The notes: a model not told the origin generated them from the sequence alone. A stretch of DNA of 64,000 nt from Pezicula radicicola (GCA_003008705.1 PDUO01000049.1:186001-250000), one strand, 5' to 3'; positions 22,154-34,911 are shown, counted from the stretch's first letter. Made by a program: numbers and translations.

Positions 22154-22996
22154 TCATGGTCCTGCCTTCTTCAGTCTCGCATCCACAAGTCTCTCGACCA
22201 TCTTCTGCAAGATTGCAATCTCTCCACCACTCTCGCTCTTATTGAAATATCCCTCCACAGCTTTCTCGACGTACTTTCCGACCTTCGCAGAATAATCAGC
22301 AACCTTATTAAATCTCCCAAGCACTTCTTCATAAAAGTAATCCAAGGGAAAAGAGGAATGAACATACCTGATCCACCTCAACATTAACCCCCTCACCAAC
22401 CTTCTTACTAGCAGTAACAACCTTGTCCTGCGTATAACTAATCAACATAACCTCCCACCACCCCTCCCCATCATCCACCTTCGTAACCGTCAAACTCGCC
22501 CCATCCAAACAAACATACCCCTTCTCAACAACATAAGCCAACACCTTCCTATCTTCTGGTTGAAATCGAAAAGTCAACGCATTCCCATCCGGTTCAATCT
22601 TGACAATTTTCGCAACAGTATCAACATGTCCCTGTACAAAATGTCCTCCCATACGCGTACTCGCTGAGACCGCACGCTCCAGATTAACCTTACTACCCTG
22701 CTTCAGTTCCCCAAGATTCGTACGTCGTAATGTTTCCGGCGCGCATCCGACTTTGAAACTGTCTTTCGTGAATTCGGTTACTGTTAAACAGGTACCATTT
22801 ACACTGATACTGTCACCGAGATGAACATCTGTGAGGATTTCGCTGGCTTCGGATATCGTGAGTGTGGTGCCGCCGTCGGAGTCTTGGGGATTGAGCTGGG
22901 AGACCACTGTTTTGATTGTTAGTGCGCTTATCTCTCTGCGGATTGATAGCTGTAGGTTTGTGTACCTCCAATTATCTCTACGATACCGGTGAACAT
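22154..22996 (-). CDS. RIB5: Riboflavin synthase
   Basis: The enzyme makes riboflavin from two molecules of 6,7-dimethyl-8-ribityllumazine, the last step of vitamin B2 synthesis. Exon 1 (22966-22996) encodes the family N-terminus MFTGIVEIIGG, followed by a 59-nt intron. Exon 2 (22368-22906) carries both lumazine-binding repeats: SISVNGTCLTVTE and FKVGCAPETLRRTNLG in the first, MGGHFVQGHVDTVAKI and CLDGASLTVTKV in the second. An 85-nt intron leads to exon 3 (22154-22282), which starts VGKYVEKAVEGYF. The total of 232 residues equals the usual fungal size. All junctions keep phase. It is a single-copy housekeeping enzyme, so it should be functional. Confidence 0.95.
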
Positions 22997-25900
22997 GATG
23001 ACTTTGTGTTCTTTCTGTTGCTTGCTGAATGGAGAGACAGAGAATGGAGTGTTCTCAGGCGCATCCAGAGCTTCAAATTCGTCATCAAAATTGCCCCGCC
23101 GGAGCTGGGGATTTTCCGGCTGGTTTTTACCTGTCTGTCAGCATTACTAAACCCCACCTTCGACTTACTTGTTACTGTCAGTCAGAACGTTAAATAGCAT
23201 CAGTCAGACGTATAGGTGACCAATAGAAATGGAAATATTGCGAAGTAAACTACTCCTAAAATTGGTAAGTGAGCAATTGTTGGTTCACTTTGCGGATTCA
23301 AATAGGGGCTCACTCGCTACTACTCGCTAAGCCCGAGGGCTTCTTGAGTGTTGCTCCAGCTCCACCACTCTTATTGAATACCTATCCCACTCAGGAGCAA
23401 ATACCAGATCATATTCAGACTACACCTTCATACACACTAGCGTACGAGTATTCACAACAATTGGAACATTAGGGAAAAGCGTAGTACTACAGGTACCCGT
23501 AAGTAGTTATTACCACCAAGTAGTTTTGCCCTATTAGGTGTCTATGACAGGAACCAAGAAGAATAATCCTGACTTCTAGAAGGAAGAGAGAACCAATCCC
23601 TTAGTTTCCAGAGACGTAGAAAATGCCCACAGCAAGTGGATATCATCCAACAAAATTGAGATCTCTCGTTAACCATAAGATCTCACCTACTTTTATCCTA
23701 GCCCTTATAACAACAGCCAACGATTGAAAGATATAATACTTTTACCTCTGAGATAAAGTTTTAGAAATAATAATTTGACAATAGAATACTGAGTGACAAC
23801 ACTAAATGTTGTTTTAATTGATTTAAAATATCTATCTACAGGTATAAAAGGTCGATAGCCTGTGAAATATCAGCAGATATCTGGCGATGTGAATCCAACA
23901 TGACGGCCCAAGGAGCTTTGGCTAGTTCTTTGTTGGCCTCAGCCCACTCTTTGTTCAGACGAGTGGCAGCCAAGTCGTAAATATATTTAGAAGATCTTCT
24001 GTGAATCTTATGTTCCTGTTGGCCCTTAGATGTTAGGATAAGTCGTGATAAACTCTGCGCATGTTAGGCGGATTCGGATGAGGAAGTAATGCAGTTGTTT
24101 AAAAGCGATTAAGAAATCTTAATAGTGCTTGATTTGTAGGTAGCTGTAGACGATAGTTTGTAAAATTCTATAGTAAGAGGCATTGTACTGTACCTGGTTT
24201 TTGTGTGTCTTGAACTTTAGTTAGTTTCCTTAAGAGGGGCTGATGACTTGTCGAGCTATTTCATGTATATTTTATGTATTACAGGTAGAGACCAATTAAA
24301 AACTAACTGCCTCAATTTAGAGCAAGTCGACATGCATCTTACTACTCCTGTAGACTGAGCTGTTAAAGAAGACTAGAGTTATAATATCCTTCCTCCGCCA
24401 AGAAACAAAAGAAGTTTAAGAAACCATAAGCAACGTTATATACAATACAAGTAGTAGTTCACGAGCTGATAATGCTTGTAGACTTAGTAATGTTACCCTC
24501 TCTTGTGTCTACGCAAGGAGAGAGGCGAAGACAAAACCAATGATTAGAACTTTTAGTAAGCTGTAATAATTTAAAATAATAACTTAATAATAGTTTAAGT
24601 GACAGCATCTCCGTATATAATATAAGATATCTAGAATTTAAGTTGAATCCTTATAAATTTCGATATCTACCTAATAGTGGCATACTAGCTGTTCCTTTTT
24701 GCCTGCCAAGAGAATATACAGAGCAGTGTCTGGCACATTAATCTGGACTCGCGGTGACTGTTACGCCATGTCGACGAAATATTTGATCCTACTAGCTGCT
24801 AGAGTTCTATTGATTTATCAAGGCGATAGTTCTAATTTTAAAATTTGTGTTAATGCAGAGAAAATATAAGGAAATCAGAGAACAGCCTTAAGCTCCGTTA
24901 GAATTTCTCTTATAGAATATCTTCTATTACTAGCTACTCTATATTATAATTATAGTATTTCATTAAGGTAGGATCTAAGTAGAGTTTATTATAGCATTGC
25001 GGTTATTCTACCAAATTGTAAGCATTTAACTACTTAATCGTCTGTGTAGTAAATTTACAGGTTAGCAATTAAGGAAGCACTTTAAGACATTCCAATAATA
25101 TACTTACCTCTCTATCTAAAGTGCATAACATCGCAAGACCTGATATTAATAGAGCACAACTAAATACGACCTCCAGAGTTCCTTGACACTTTTGCTAATT
25201 TCTCTATCTAGTATAGCAGGATTTTTGAAACCGCCGGTAGGTATCAGATACGACATCTGCTATACTTAAGCTCTACATTAAACTTCCTAATATGTAGTAG
25301 ATATGTAGTTTGGTGAACACAAATCCTAGAAAGCTACAACTAAGTAAAAACTTAACCTGTCCTTTCCCTGCTAATTCTTCAAGCATAGAGAAGGAAAATA
25401 CCAAAAGCCTAGTATATTCTGTGATATAGAGAGACTATTTTTATATAGTGCCTGTATAAAAAAGTCGAGATTAAACCACGCCACGGATAAGCAGAAAATT
25501 GTAGATAAAGGCATTACGATATTTCAATCCTTACTAGTGTCTCTCCGGCCTTGTTATGTCTATATCTCTCTACGCTAATGTTATAGTACACTTAATAGAA
25601 TCTAATAATAGTGGAATCAAAAAGCTAACCCTCGCGAACAATTAGTATCACCACTTTACGGAGGTTGTCGTAAACAACAACTATTTAGGCCTTGGTGTAA
25701 GAATGCGAGCCTTTAAGGCTCGTTCAAATAAAGCAGTTTAAATATAGAGACCGCCCAATAGTAGAGAGCTTTACTACAAACGAACTCAGGATTTTAAGAT
25801 ATAACTGATGACAGGTTTTCATTTACAACGACCGTGGGTTGATTTGCTATAGAGGAAGCTCATACAACCACTCCCTGAAGGCTGAAAACATTCTTAGCTA

Positions 25901-26447
25901 GCTGCTAGAATAGCGTCTGTTTCAGCGAGTACTATACCAAGGGCAGGCGACAAATCCCCTACCCCTTCGGTTCCCTGAGGAATTCTTGAGGGCTTTCTAA
26001 CCAATTGAAATTGATAGTCAGAGGCTAAGTTTCTCCAGTTTCTCCCTAGAAGTAAGAAGAGCTACAGGAATATCTTCGTGGTTTGATTACTCAACTAGCT
26101 TAGATGGTACGGTGCGTTGTGATTTATAGTAGAATAAGGCTAAGAACGGAAGAAATCTCCCAGAAGTTTGAAGTTCCCGTTATGACTTTTATACACTTCA
26201 AAATAACAAAAGTATTGAAGTTATAAGAAAGGGTTGGTTGACCAAAGTACTTATTTTCTAGTAGAAATTAATCAACTATATATATTATACTTGGAAGGTA
26301 CAGTGGATATGCGTCTCTTTTGTGTTTTTCATCATATCAAAGGATTAACTGGCTAGAAGTTTATTAATTTTCAGTAATGACACCGCTATTGTTTTAATCT
26401 ATGATCAAGTAGAAATCTTGTAGCTTACACTATCCCCAATTTTTCTT
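22997..26447. other. Gene-poor AT-rich block
   Basis: About 3.4 kb with no gene I can support. Frames are stop-dense and the sequence is AT-rich, as in RIP-degraded repeats. One minus-strand stretch (about 23840-24065) stays open for roughly 75 codons with clean text (AATRLNKEWAEANKELAKAP) but has no start codon and no recognised family. Confidence 0.5.
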
Positions 26448-28477
26448 CTAAATAGTAGCTGTTTCTCCCTTAACCTTAACACGCCGATATCTCGACACGC
26501 TTGATCCATCACGAAGTTCTTGTTGTACAGTTACAAGTTTATATCCAAAGACTTTCGGAAGAGCTTCAAATCTGATAAGGTAATACACGATCCCAAGTCC
26601 TAGTATACCTAATGGAACGACAGATGATAGCCAATAAGGCAAAGACGTATTTCCTTTTCCATTGGGAGGACGAACAAATGGCATGATGACGAGAAACTGA
26701 GAAAAATATTAGCGCCATTATATTTGAGATCTTTATAGATACGTACCGAGTTCGCAATCAAGTACAATGCAATGATAGCCCAAGGAGCCTTAAATGGCGA
26801 GGTCCAGTTCTCGTTCTTGCTAAGTCGTAACTTCACGAGACCAATTGCCAATGCAAGATTTAGCACTGAGCCCGGATAACTACTTAAACTGACTACAAAA
26901 TTGAATGCATCGCCGGCCGGAGGGGCGTAAATGAACAGAATAGTTACGCCGAGGTGTAAGATTAATGCCATGACGGGAGTGCGGAAAGGTCTATTTTCCA
27001 TAAGAATGTTGGAGAATGGGAGCACGCCATCTTTTGCTAGCTCTTGGATGAGTCGTGCTGAGATTATGTTAGTTTAACCAAAACTACTCAAAGCAAAGAA
27101 GTTGGTTTCCAAGGAGATAGAGCTGAAAGACGTGGGGCATCATTACTTACGAACGGTAAAAGCAACTCCGAGAAGATGACCCAAAGCAGAAAGAGCGACG
27201 AGTGCGGGAAGGGCTTTTGCTCCTGCAGACTCTCCATAAACATTCTTGAATAGTACCGCTGCGACAGTGACAGTAGAACTCTTAAATTCCGTTTTGGAAA
27301 CAGCGGCGAACTTTATTATGATTCTTAGCCATCTTCATCAATATCTCGAGATTCGGAGAAAGCATATACTTACATATGCAATGTTCGCAAGCAGATAAAG
27401 CACTGAAATGCAAGCCATGCTGATAGGCAATGAAAGTTTTAATGTCCTGACTGGATTCTTGACCTCGGATAGTACCTAGACCTAAAGGTTAGCTAATTGA
27501 TTCTGGATTCTGAACCTTCTGGAGTCCAACTTACTGCACTGACGTTATCGTATCCACCAAAGGAAAACAAAACGTTAAGAATGGCAGTTCCCATATTATA
27601 ACCATTATTTGTAGTTCCTTCAAAAGCATTCGTAAAATTATTAGGTTTTGGAACCCTCAAATGACCACCGAGAGCTGCGAAACCGGTACAGACAATAAAA
27701 GCCAGAGTGAAAAGTTTGACGACTCCTAAAACATCTTGAAGTGCTCTGCCGGCACGAGGTGCAACGGTGTGGATACCCACTGCGAAAGCAGCTCCTGCCA
27801 AGGCTACGCCTTTCGATTTCGCGGTGGTAGATTCTACTCCAGCAGCAATGAGTATGTATGAGGAGAATGTTATAGCATTACTCGCAGAGACCTCTATTTT
27901 TTATTAGTTTTCGGGCGTAAATGGAAACGGGTTTGCTGGTCTCGTACGTAAAAAGACACAATAAAAAATATATATGCAAGTCTGCATCAACTTCGGCCTG
28001 TATGATCTTTCTAGATAATTTTTGATCCCTCCAGATCTTGGAATACCGCCACCAAATTCGAGGAAAACGCAGACTCCGCAAGATGCAATGATGGCACCTA
28101 TGACCCATGCAATCAATGACATTCCCACACTACCTGTGAGTTTGAAGATAGTTGCAGGAGTAGAGAAAATTCTACGAAGGCTTGTTAGCAAATACACAGA
28201 CATACATAGACTACTTGACGTACCCGGCGCCGATGATCTTGTTTACGGTGAGAGAAATGGCACCGAAAACGCCAATTGTTCGTGCTTGGAGAACATTTTC
28301 TTCTACGACGTGTAATTGTCCTTCTTTCTCAAAACTTGTGCTATTAATCAATTCGCTTCCATTTGGCTGTGGTGCCAAAGCTGCTTATAGAGTCTTGTTA
28401 GCTGAGTTCCGAAGATGGCTTCGAAGTGATTATGCATAGATGTACTAACTGATGTCTGGCTCCTTTTCCGATGACAT
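26448..28477 (-). CDS. High-affinity methionine permease-like transporter (LAT family, MUP1-like)
   Basis: A 529-residue plasma-membrane APC-superfamily transporter in eight exons: 28450-28477, 28224-28380, 27948-28171, 27535-27893, 27374-27475, 27151-27310, 26747-27057 and 26448-26696. The introns are 50-93 nt and all junctions keep phase. Family features run in order: TIGVFGAISLTVNKIIGAGI (TM1), FLEFGGGIPRSGGIKNYLER, SASNAITFSSYILIA, VLFSFGGYDNVSAVLSEVKN (TM6 loop), RRLIQ-type helix then ELAKDGVLPFS, and SSYPGSVLNLALAIGLVKLR. This matches fungal MUP1/MUP3-type proteins rather than the AAT permease at 18.5 kb. Splicing at exon 6/7 gives Val-Pro-Arg, slightly unusual. The gene diverges from the TauD-type dioxygenase with 690 bp between start codons. 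Methionine as substrate is a family inference. Confidence 0.85.
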
Positions 28478-28978
28478 GATCAATGACGCGTCCGAAGAAA
28501 AGAGTTCACTGGGTTGAAAAGAACTACAAGTATAAAGAAGAGATTATCAGCATATATATACAATATTGCACTTTACTATTCCGAGGTACTAACGGAAGTA
28601 AAAAGCTAAAGTTTTGCCACATTTTGATTGCCCGACTGAAATCCTACCATCTCGTACACGAAAATAAAAGCACGTAATGTCATGGAACTGATTTGCGATA
28701 TTCGATCGTTTGGATCGCTTACGCAAAACATGACCGAATCATTCAAATTATCATCTATCCTCATAACCCATCCCCGGACTTGTACCGTGGAGTAATTGAC
28801 TTGTACCTAATGTTTTAAGAAAACGGAAGGAAACTAAGAATGCCGAGTCCGTTATATGTGTCAAGAAACGGTACGAAATGCCCCATGTGGAGTTCAGATG
28901 CAGCTAAGGATAAGGTGTCATGCCGACAGAAATATCGTGCTCGCTAAGCCCAATATTTAACATGCCCGGAGCCAAGAG

Positions 28979-28990
28979 TGGCATATGCCA
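28979..28990. promoter_or_regulatory. Perfect 12-bp palindrome in the shared promoter
   Basis: TGGCATATGCCA lies 178 bp before the dioxygenase ATG in the divergent promoter. The TGGC...GCCA half-sites resemble those of the sulfur bZIP regulators CYS3/MetR (core TGGCGCCA), but with two extra central bases. The binding protein is a guess. Confidence 0.35.
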
Positions 28991-29167
28991 AGATAAACAT
29001 AGAGGATATCATCCGATTATCAATCTTCTTATCGCAGACATAATTTGAATTAAATGCATCGCTGGTCAGTATTTCGTCTCTCAATTGTGGTCTCAACTTG
29101 AACCTCTTGAACATTTACATTCTGCGTCATCCAGCCTCCAAAGCTTGCGAGCATAACCACAGCAAAT

Positions 29168-30520
29168 ATGGGTTCTATTGAAGTTCAGGAGGTAGTTGAT
29201 TTTGAGCCATTTGATGTACCTGGCGCGCGAAAAATCAATGGATCCACTTTCCCATATGGTCTTCGCATTAAAGAGGGCAATGGTTCAGCACCAGCAATTG
29301 CAGAATCAGCAGCCAAACTACGGCTTCTAGGTGAATCTGGAGAAATTACCGGCCTTCTTCAGAAGTACGGGGCCGTTGTGATAAGCGGTTTGGGTCACCC
29401 ATCAAAAGAAGCATTCTCAGAACTAGTGACTGCATTAGAGGAAGGCAGAGGTTCATATCCCCATGTCCAGATTGGGTTGGCTGGAAGGAGAAATCCAGTT
29501 GCAAAGAATGTATGGACAGCAAATGAGGGGTCACCTGATCGCAGGTTTTATCAGCATAACGAGGTATAACATGTTTTTATGTATTCTGGCTAGCACATGT
29601 TTACATTACTGGTGCTGCATACTAATTAAGAAAATTAGTACTCTCGTTATACTAGATTCCCAGCTAATATTCATTTTTATTGCGAGAAAAAGGCGGAGAA
29701 AGGTGTGTGGATTTACTTGTAAATTCTATTGACGATAAACAGATCTAACACCTGACAGGTGGCGAAACTCCAATTGCTCATAGTGCGGAAGTCTACGAGC
29801 GAGTCCTTGCCGAAATACCAGAGCTTGTCGAAGAAGTGCGAAAACGAGGATTGGGAATGAAGATGTTTTTTCCAGCTCCCGGGAAGCAGTCAGGAGATAA
29901 TGGTTTCGACTGGGCCGGGGAGCACAGTTTTGGACAGGAGTTTCTACCGAATGATGACCTACAGACACGAAAAGAAAAGGCCGAGATGCAGATTAGAAAG
30001 CTCACGGATGATTTTCACTGGACTGAGGATGGCGGGTTAGAGTTGACTCAACATATTCCTGGTAGGTCCCAGTGCTGAATGCGAGGGTCTAATTCAAGAA
30101 ACTAACAATTGTGAAGGACTGAGACGTGTACCATCTAGTGGATTGCCAACCTGGTTCAATGGCTTGGTGGGTAGATATGGGATGACACGCGATTCCGGTG
30201 CAGTGAACCCTCCATACATCGGGACTGATGGAATGACTTGTGAGTCCAACCCTAATAACGTTTCTTCTACAGCGTACGACTACGCTAACCATGTTTTAGA
30301 TCTTCCATGTGTGTACAGTGACGGAACAACGATTCCTTCTGAGTACCTCGAGAAACTTCTCACAGTGATCAATAGTCTAGAAGTTAGCCTCCTATTAGAT
30401 GAGGGGGACATTTTGCTTGTGGACAATTTTCAAGTCTCCCACGGTAGATGGCCTTGGGTTGGTGAGCGGAAGATTTTGGTTAGTATGTGGGACGGAGCTG
30501 AGCCTGTGAAAGCATTTTAA
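29168..30520 (+). CDS. TauD/TfdA-family Fe(II)/2-oxoglutarate dioxygenase
   Basis: Enzymes of this family hydroxylate small substrates; the archetype releases sulfite from taurine, while many fungal members are of unknown substrate. Exons are 29168-29563, 29639-29702, 29759-30061 and 30117-30520, with introns of 75, 56 and 55 nt, giving 388 residues. The iron-binding H-x-E is His130-Asn-Glu132 in FYQHNEYSRYTRFP. GGETPIAHSAEVYE follows. The distal His363 is in DNFQVSHGRWPW, with Arg372 placed to bind 2-oxoglutarate. H-x-E instead of H-x-D matches the clavaminate-synthase-like branch. It stands alone apart from the divergent methionine-permease-like gene. A sulfur-related role is inference; a secondary-metabolism hydroxylase is the alternative. 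Confidence 0.9.
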
Positions 30521-31144
30521 CTTCGACGATCAAATGAATTAAGAAGAGAGTCTCGATAATTACTATATAATCAGCAACTCAAAGAAAAGAACAGGAACAT
30601 AGTACCTATTTGTTTCGTCTGTTAGCCTTATGAGAGCCACAAAAAGTCTTTTTAGTAATTAAAAGTGGATTCTAGCATATTTATTGTTCGAACATTTTTT
30701 GGGGACTTCGGAGCATAAATTTGATATATATAGGCTTTGTGCTGCCTAGGCATGATCATACTGAGTATGTTTCGCCTCTTTTGAGATATTGACTGAATTT
30801 GAAGACTAACTGAATAAGATTCACCGCCAGTCTACTTATACATACAGGGTCGGGAACGATCGACCAGCTTATTGAAACACGGATGAAAGAGGGGTGGGTT
30901 AGTAGCCAAATAACCCCAAGTTGATATTATTTAAGGCTTTGCAATAGATACATAAGACAACGCTAAGAACAATTTTGATGTTAAAGAGTTACTTTGGGCT
31001 TTGGCCATGCATCTGCTCGCTTGATACCTCTTTATCTTGAAATAATCTTGAAGTAATATGTATTTTCGCTTTTCCCCTCTTTTACTTACTCTAATCTAAT
31101 AAGTCTAGGTGGCATATACTAAATCAACCTCAAACATAAAAAGC
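30521..31144. other. Intergenic 3' of the dioxygenase
   Basis: No gene seen; AT-rich with no strong motif. Confidence 0.4.
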
Positions 31145-31355
31145 TGTTGAATAGGCACAATATGAGTGGGCAACATGTGGGTGGCAATAGTGGTTGATTC
31201 TGTGTTCTCTGTGGAAGCTAGAGTGCTAGAATGGGCCTACTTGTAGTGGGCAATCACATGACTATTCCTATATATTTACTGAATTTAACAAAAGCTAACA
31301 ATTTTCTAGTGTAAGCCAGGTGTACACTTTTCTTGTGTTCTTTAATCGACATAAG
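31145..31355 (+). mobile_element. Second, diverged copia-like LTR with degenerate primer-binding site
   Basis: It starts TGTTGAATAGG like the LTR at 7398. It shares GATTCTGTGTTCT, GAATGGGCC and CACATGACTATTCC with that copy, in the same order. The end is less clear; ATCGACATAAGA near 31343 corresponds to the primer-binding region of the first copy. Confidence 0.5.
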
Positions 31356-31487
31356 ATGAACTTAATGATAAATGAAGAAATAATTAAGACTTGCCATGGT
31401 CTAAAAAGGCTTACTATTCAACTACGCAAATTAGAAGAGACCTTAGAAATACAGCGTAAAGACGTTTGTCAGAAGGATAGCGAGTAA
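31356..31487 (+). pseudogene. Probable gag N-terminal remnant of the LTR element
   Basis: Immediately after the LTR, an ATG opens a 43-codon frame of coiled, charged text (LRKLEETLEIQRKDVCQKDS) ending in TAA. The position is that of a copia gag start, and no longer polyprotein remains. The identification rests on position only. Confidence 0.35.
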
Positions 31488-32484
31488 ATTTGGGTTATGT
31501 TTCTGGTATAGACAAGCTTGCCAAAATAGGCTAATTTGTACTTTTAGATATTAATACGTAAATCAACTAAAGAGTATTTAATATCTAACTTTATAAACTT
31601 ATTTCCCTTCTAATATAAGGTAGATTATAATATAATAATACGATTTAGAAAGAGTTTTATTATAAGCTTATATATTAAAAGGCTTATTATTTAGAGTACC
31701 TAAGGTGTATAGCAAAAGTCTCATTTTTACAGCAATTACTCCTCCTATGGTATTCTTCTTTTAGTTGTTCCTCCGTCTAAGAAGCAAAGTTCTAAACTTG
31801 CGAAAATGGTGGTCGTTACCTCATCGGATCGGGCCGTAAAGCTTCCCCCAAATTAGGTGACCTGTGACAACGTATTCGCCAATTCTCGAATTGGCGAATG
31901 CGTCCACAGACCAGGTACGCAAGCTAACGGAGCAAACCCACCCTCGTCGGACATTGACTCCCGTTCTTCCTTCCCTTCAATTTTTTCTTGTTGGCTTCTG
32001 TGCCTCATCAACAGCACCAATTACGGCTAATGTACTACTCGATACCTCGCAGTTTAGCTGGACTCAACGTCTGCTGCCGCGTAGTTGCCCCAGTTGCATT
32101 CGGACACTGTCACTAAGCTGGAGGCTTTTGACCAAAACAGCAGACAAGGATTGGTGATTCACAGATGCACTTCGATCCTACCATATTCCTTCTGTTTATA
32201 AGAACACTCGACTTCCTTCGATAACACTAGACGAACAATAATAGAACACACGAATCCCTCTATGCACGTTGCGAATATAGAAGATAAAAAATAGGAAACG
32301 GATTATAAGGTTGAGCGTAATAGAGCTGAGAAAAGGGATGTATTGAATGCGGCTTACTGAGCATATAACCCCAAAGGGCTTTAAATATCTTAGCACGCTC
32401 CTAATAACACTGTCAGGTACTAAGAACAGTACTAGAACACCTCTTAAAGCTGCGGTGGAAAATCCAAAACGTCCATTTACATTA
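31488..32484. other. Intergenic, partly AT-rich
   Basis: No supported gene. A short segment at 31752-31800 (CTAAGAAGCAAAG region) resembles one at 61033-61080, probably remnants of the same repeat. Confidence 0.4.
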
Positions 32485-33537
32485 TTATACCTCAAGTTTT
32501 TCTTCCAGCATAATGAATTCCTGCACCATATCCTTGATACTAGACTCAAGACTTCTGTACTCGATGCCTAATTCTTTCCTCGACTTCTCACCACTCAACT
32601 GATACACTTCCGGCACCTTGTCTTCTTTTGTCATCTTCGGTGATGGGGCCAGTGATTTTCTCTCCGGGAATTCTCTCCTTACAAATTCGTAAACATCATC
32701 ATAGGTGAAATTCCCAGCAGATAGAGCATACCGCTGACCTGCGGCAGCCAAACTCTCGTACGCTTTCATATGAGCCACAGCGACATCCCGTACATCGACG
32801 AACACTGGGAATGTAGTCTCTGGAACTACTCTCTCAGATCCATTGACTAAACGATAGATATCAGTGGATGAAGTGTTAAGTTTTGTCAGATCGGCAATGC
32901 TGTGTAGTACTGGCCCATATATCATTGGTGGACAGATGGTGGAGATAGAAAAAGAAGGCGTCGGCTTGGTTCTGTCCATAAAATCGAAGGCGGCTTTCTC
33001 GGCCAACTTCTTAGATGCACAATAAGCAATGACTTTCGGTGTCTCGTTGTTAGATGCAGTCTTGTAGTCGATTGGGTTCCAGTCATCTTCTGTGTATATA
33101 TAACCCGGTCTCATTCCTTGCATAGGATCAAGAATAGCCGCAAAAGACGAGGTTATAACCACCCGTTTGATAAGAGGGTTGTTTTGGTGGATCGATTGTA
33201 GAATTCTGATTGTCCCGTTGATGGCGGGATCTAGTAGGTCGCGCACATTGTCGGCGAAGTTTGTGCCGGATGGCGATGCTGTATGGATTACCCCATCCAC
33301 GCCTGTCACTGCTTCGTCGTGTGCATTGGGTACCGCAATATCTGGGACGATGGCAAAGGAGAGTCTATCACCGTAAGATGAGTGAGTCTGGCGTACTCTA
33401 GAGGCTGTCCGTTCGCTTCGTACGGTGGTACACACGTAGTATGAGTTTTGCAGGAAGGTGTTGATTATGTGAGCTGCTAGATATCCTGAGCCGCCTGTGA
33501 CTAGTATTGTCCTTCCGTTCCACGATTGGGTAGTCAT
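32485..33537 (-). CDS. NADPH-dependent extended-SDR reductase (GRE2/dihydroflavonol-4-reductase-like)
   Basis: A 350-residue single-exon gene. The chosen ATG at 33537 puts the nucleotide-binding motif TGGSGYLA at residues 14-21; the frame upstream to 33585 has no ATG. Family features follow in order: Arg-rich TTVRSERTASRV after beta-2 (NADPH preference), GVDGVIHTASP, RVVITSSFAAI (catalytic Ser) and YCASKKLAEKAA (catalytic Tyr-x-x-x-Lys), then CPPMIYGP and a substrate-binding C-terminal half. Relatives reduce aldehydes or ketones such as methylglyoxal, or act in secondary metabolism. No biosynthetic cluster partner is adjacent. The MDR gene at 34.9 kb is divergent, with about 1.4 kb between them. 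Substrate unknown. Confidence 0.9.
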   Translation of the reverse strand: MTTQSWNGRTILVTGGSGYLAAHIINTFLQNSYYVCTTVRSERTASRVRQTHSSYGDRLSFAIVPDIAVPNAHDEAVTGVDGVIHTASPSGTNFADNVRDLLDPAINGTIRILQSIHQNNPLIKRVVITSSFAAILDPMQGMRPGYIYTEDDWNPIDYKTASNNETPKVIAYCASKKLAEKAAFDFMDRTKPTPSFSISTICPPMIYGPVLHSIADLTKLNTSSTDIYRLVNGSERVVPETTFPVFVDVRDVAVAHMKAYESLAAAGQRYALSAGNFTYDDVYEFVRREFPERKSLAPSPKMTKEDKVPEVYQLSGEKSRKELGIEYRSLESSIKDMVQEFIMLEEKLEV

Positions 33538-34911
33538 TTTTCTTGACAATTCTGGGTTGTAAATCTGATAGGTCTTTCGAAACAAACAATCGATAGATAT
33601 ATTAAGGAAATTGATAACGGTACCGAGTTGATTTAACCTTTGAGGCGGGTTGCACTTATGACCTTCTCTAACAGAACCACTAAGTTTCCTACTCCTTTGG
33701 TATAGGACTGAAAGCCTAGTAAGGAGATATCGGCTTTTAGTTTTCTACTCGGTTAGAAAACCTTCCGAAAATTCCGGAATTAAATTTCGAAGCAAGTGAA
33801 AGAAGTCCCACTCCTAGATGTTCCGAAATTCGAGGTAGTTCAAGTCTTTATTTAACACCCTTAACGTTCTAAGTCAACCCTACCCGCATATGGGGGTAAT
33901 GACCCTGCTCCACCACCACACCAAGGAAGGGCATAAGCTGAAGGTATTGAGATTAGGCTGAAGTAGGCCGGCTAACGCATTAACGCTGTTTTCTGTTTAT
34001 TATTCGGACTTCGGTGCAATTGCGAAATTGAGTTTCAACCTTGGTTGTCAGAGGCATAGCCTAAATGACTATGTGTACTGTAATAGCTCGCGCGACCATA
34101 GATCTCGACTATCCTATCCCTCGAATATCTGCTAACGCTTAGGCTAGTAGGACGTGCGCAGGGGTATCGATCTAATAGTAGACTTCTAGCCAATAAATTT
34201 CATGCATTTTCCTCTAAGACGCGTTAAGCGATTAGAGACGAGCAGAGTACTCAACCTCTTGTCGGTTGGTAGATATTCGAGGGATGGGATAACAGCTCTC
34301 AAATGAGAGAGATCTTTGCAGAACGACCATTTTAGTACTACTTGCCACTCCTAGCTGCTCCTCCGCCGCTTCCTCGACTAACTCTACACTTTATATTAAC
34401 TGAAGCTCCACTATATGCTCTAGAACCAGACAAACATAAGCACCTCCACTGTCACCCTCTGCAAGGAGACACGATAGGATACTTTCTAATGCAGCGTTTG
34501 AAGACTGAGCTTAACTTATCCCAGCTTAGAGTTCTACCAACAGGTCTCTAACAGCTCATCGTCCAGGGTTAGTACGGTAATTCTTACACATGGCTTATGG
34601 CTCAGTAGTTAGTTAAATCTTAGCTCCGGACAAAACGGACACCGCAAATAGGTCGATTGTAAACTTACATGGGCAATTATAACGCAATGGCCTAGAGATA
34701 CACTAAATTTCTTACTATAAGAGGTGACATTATTACAAAATCCCTACCTTATACAGCTTACTTAATCCCATATCGTTGACTTGCATATAAAGCGAAGCGC
34801 CGCCCATAGTGCCTCAAAAAACAAACGTTCCATCAAGCCACACATCCTTTATTGACCTAATCATTGTCCACCCAGAGTCATATCTCCCTTTACACAGAAC
34901 ATCCGTTAAAA
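33538..34911. other. Intergenic between two divergent oxidoreductase genes
   Basis: No gene seen. A roughly 20-bp inverted repeat (ATCCTATCCCTCGAATATCT at about 34111 and its near-complement at about 34271) has arms 140 bp apart. A TATAAAG motif at 34786-34792 may serve the downstream gene. Confidence 0.4.
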
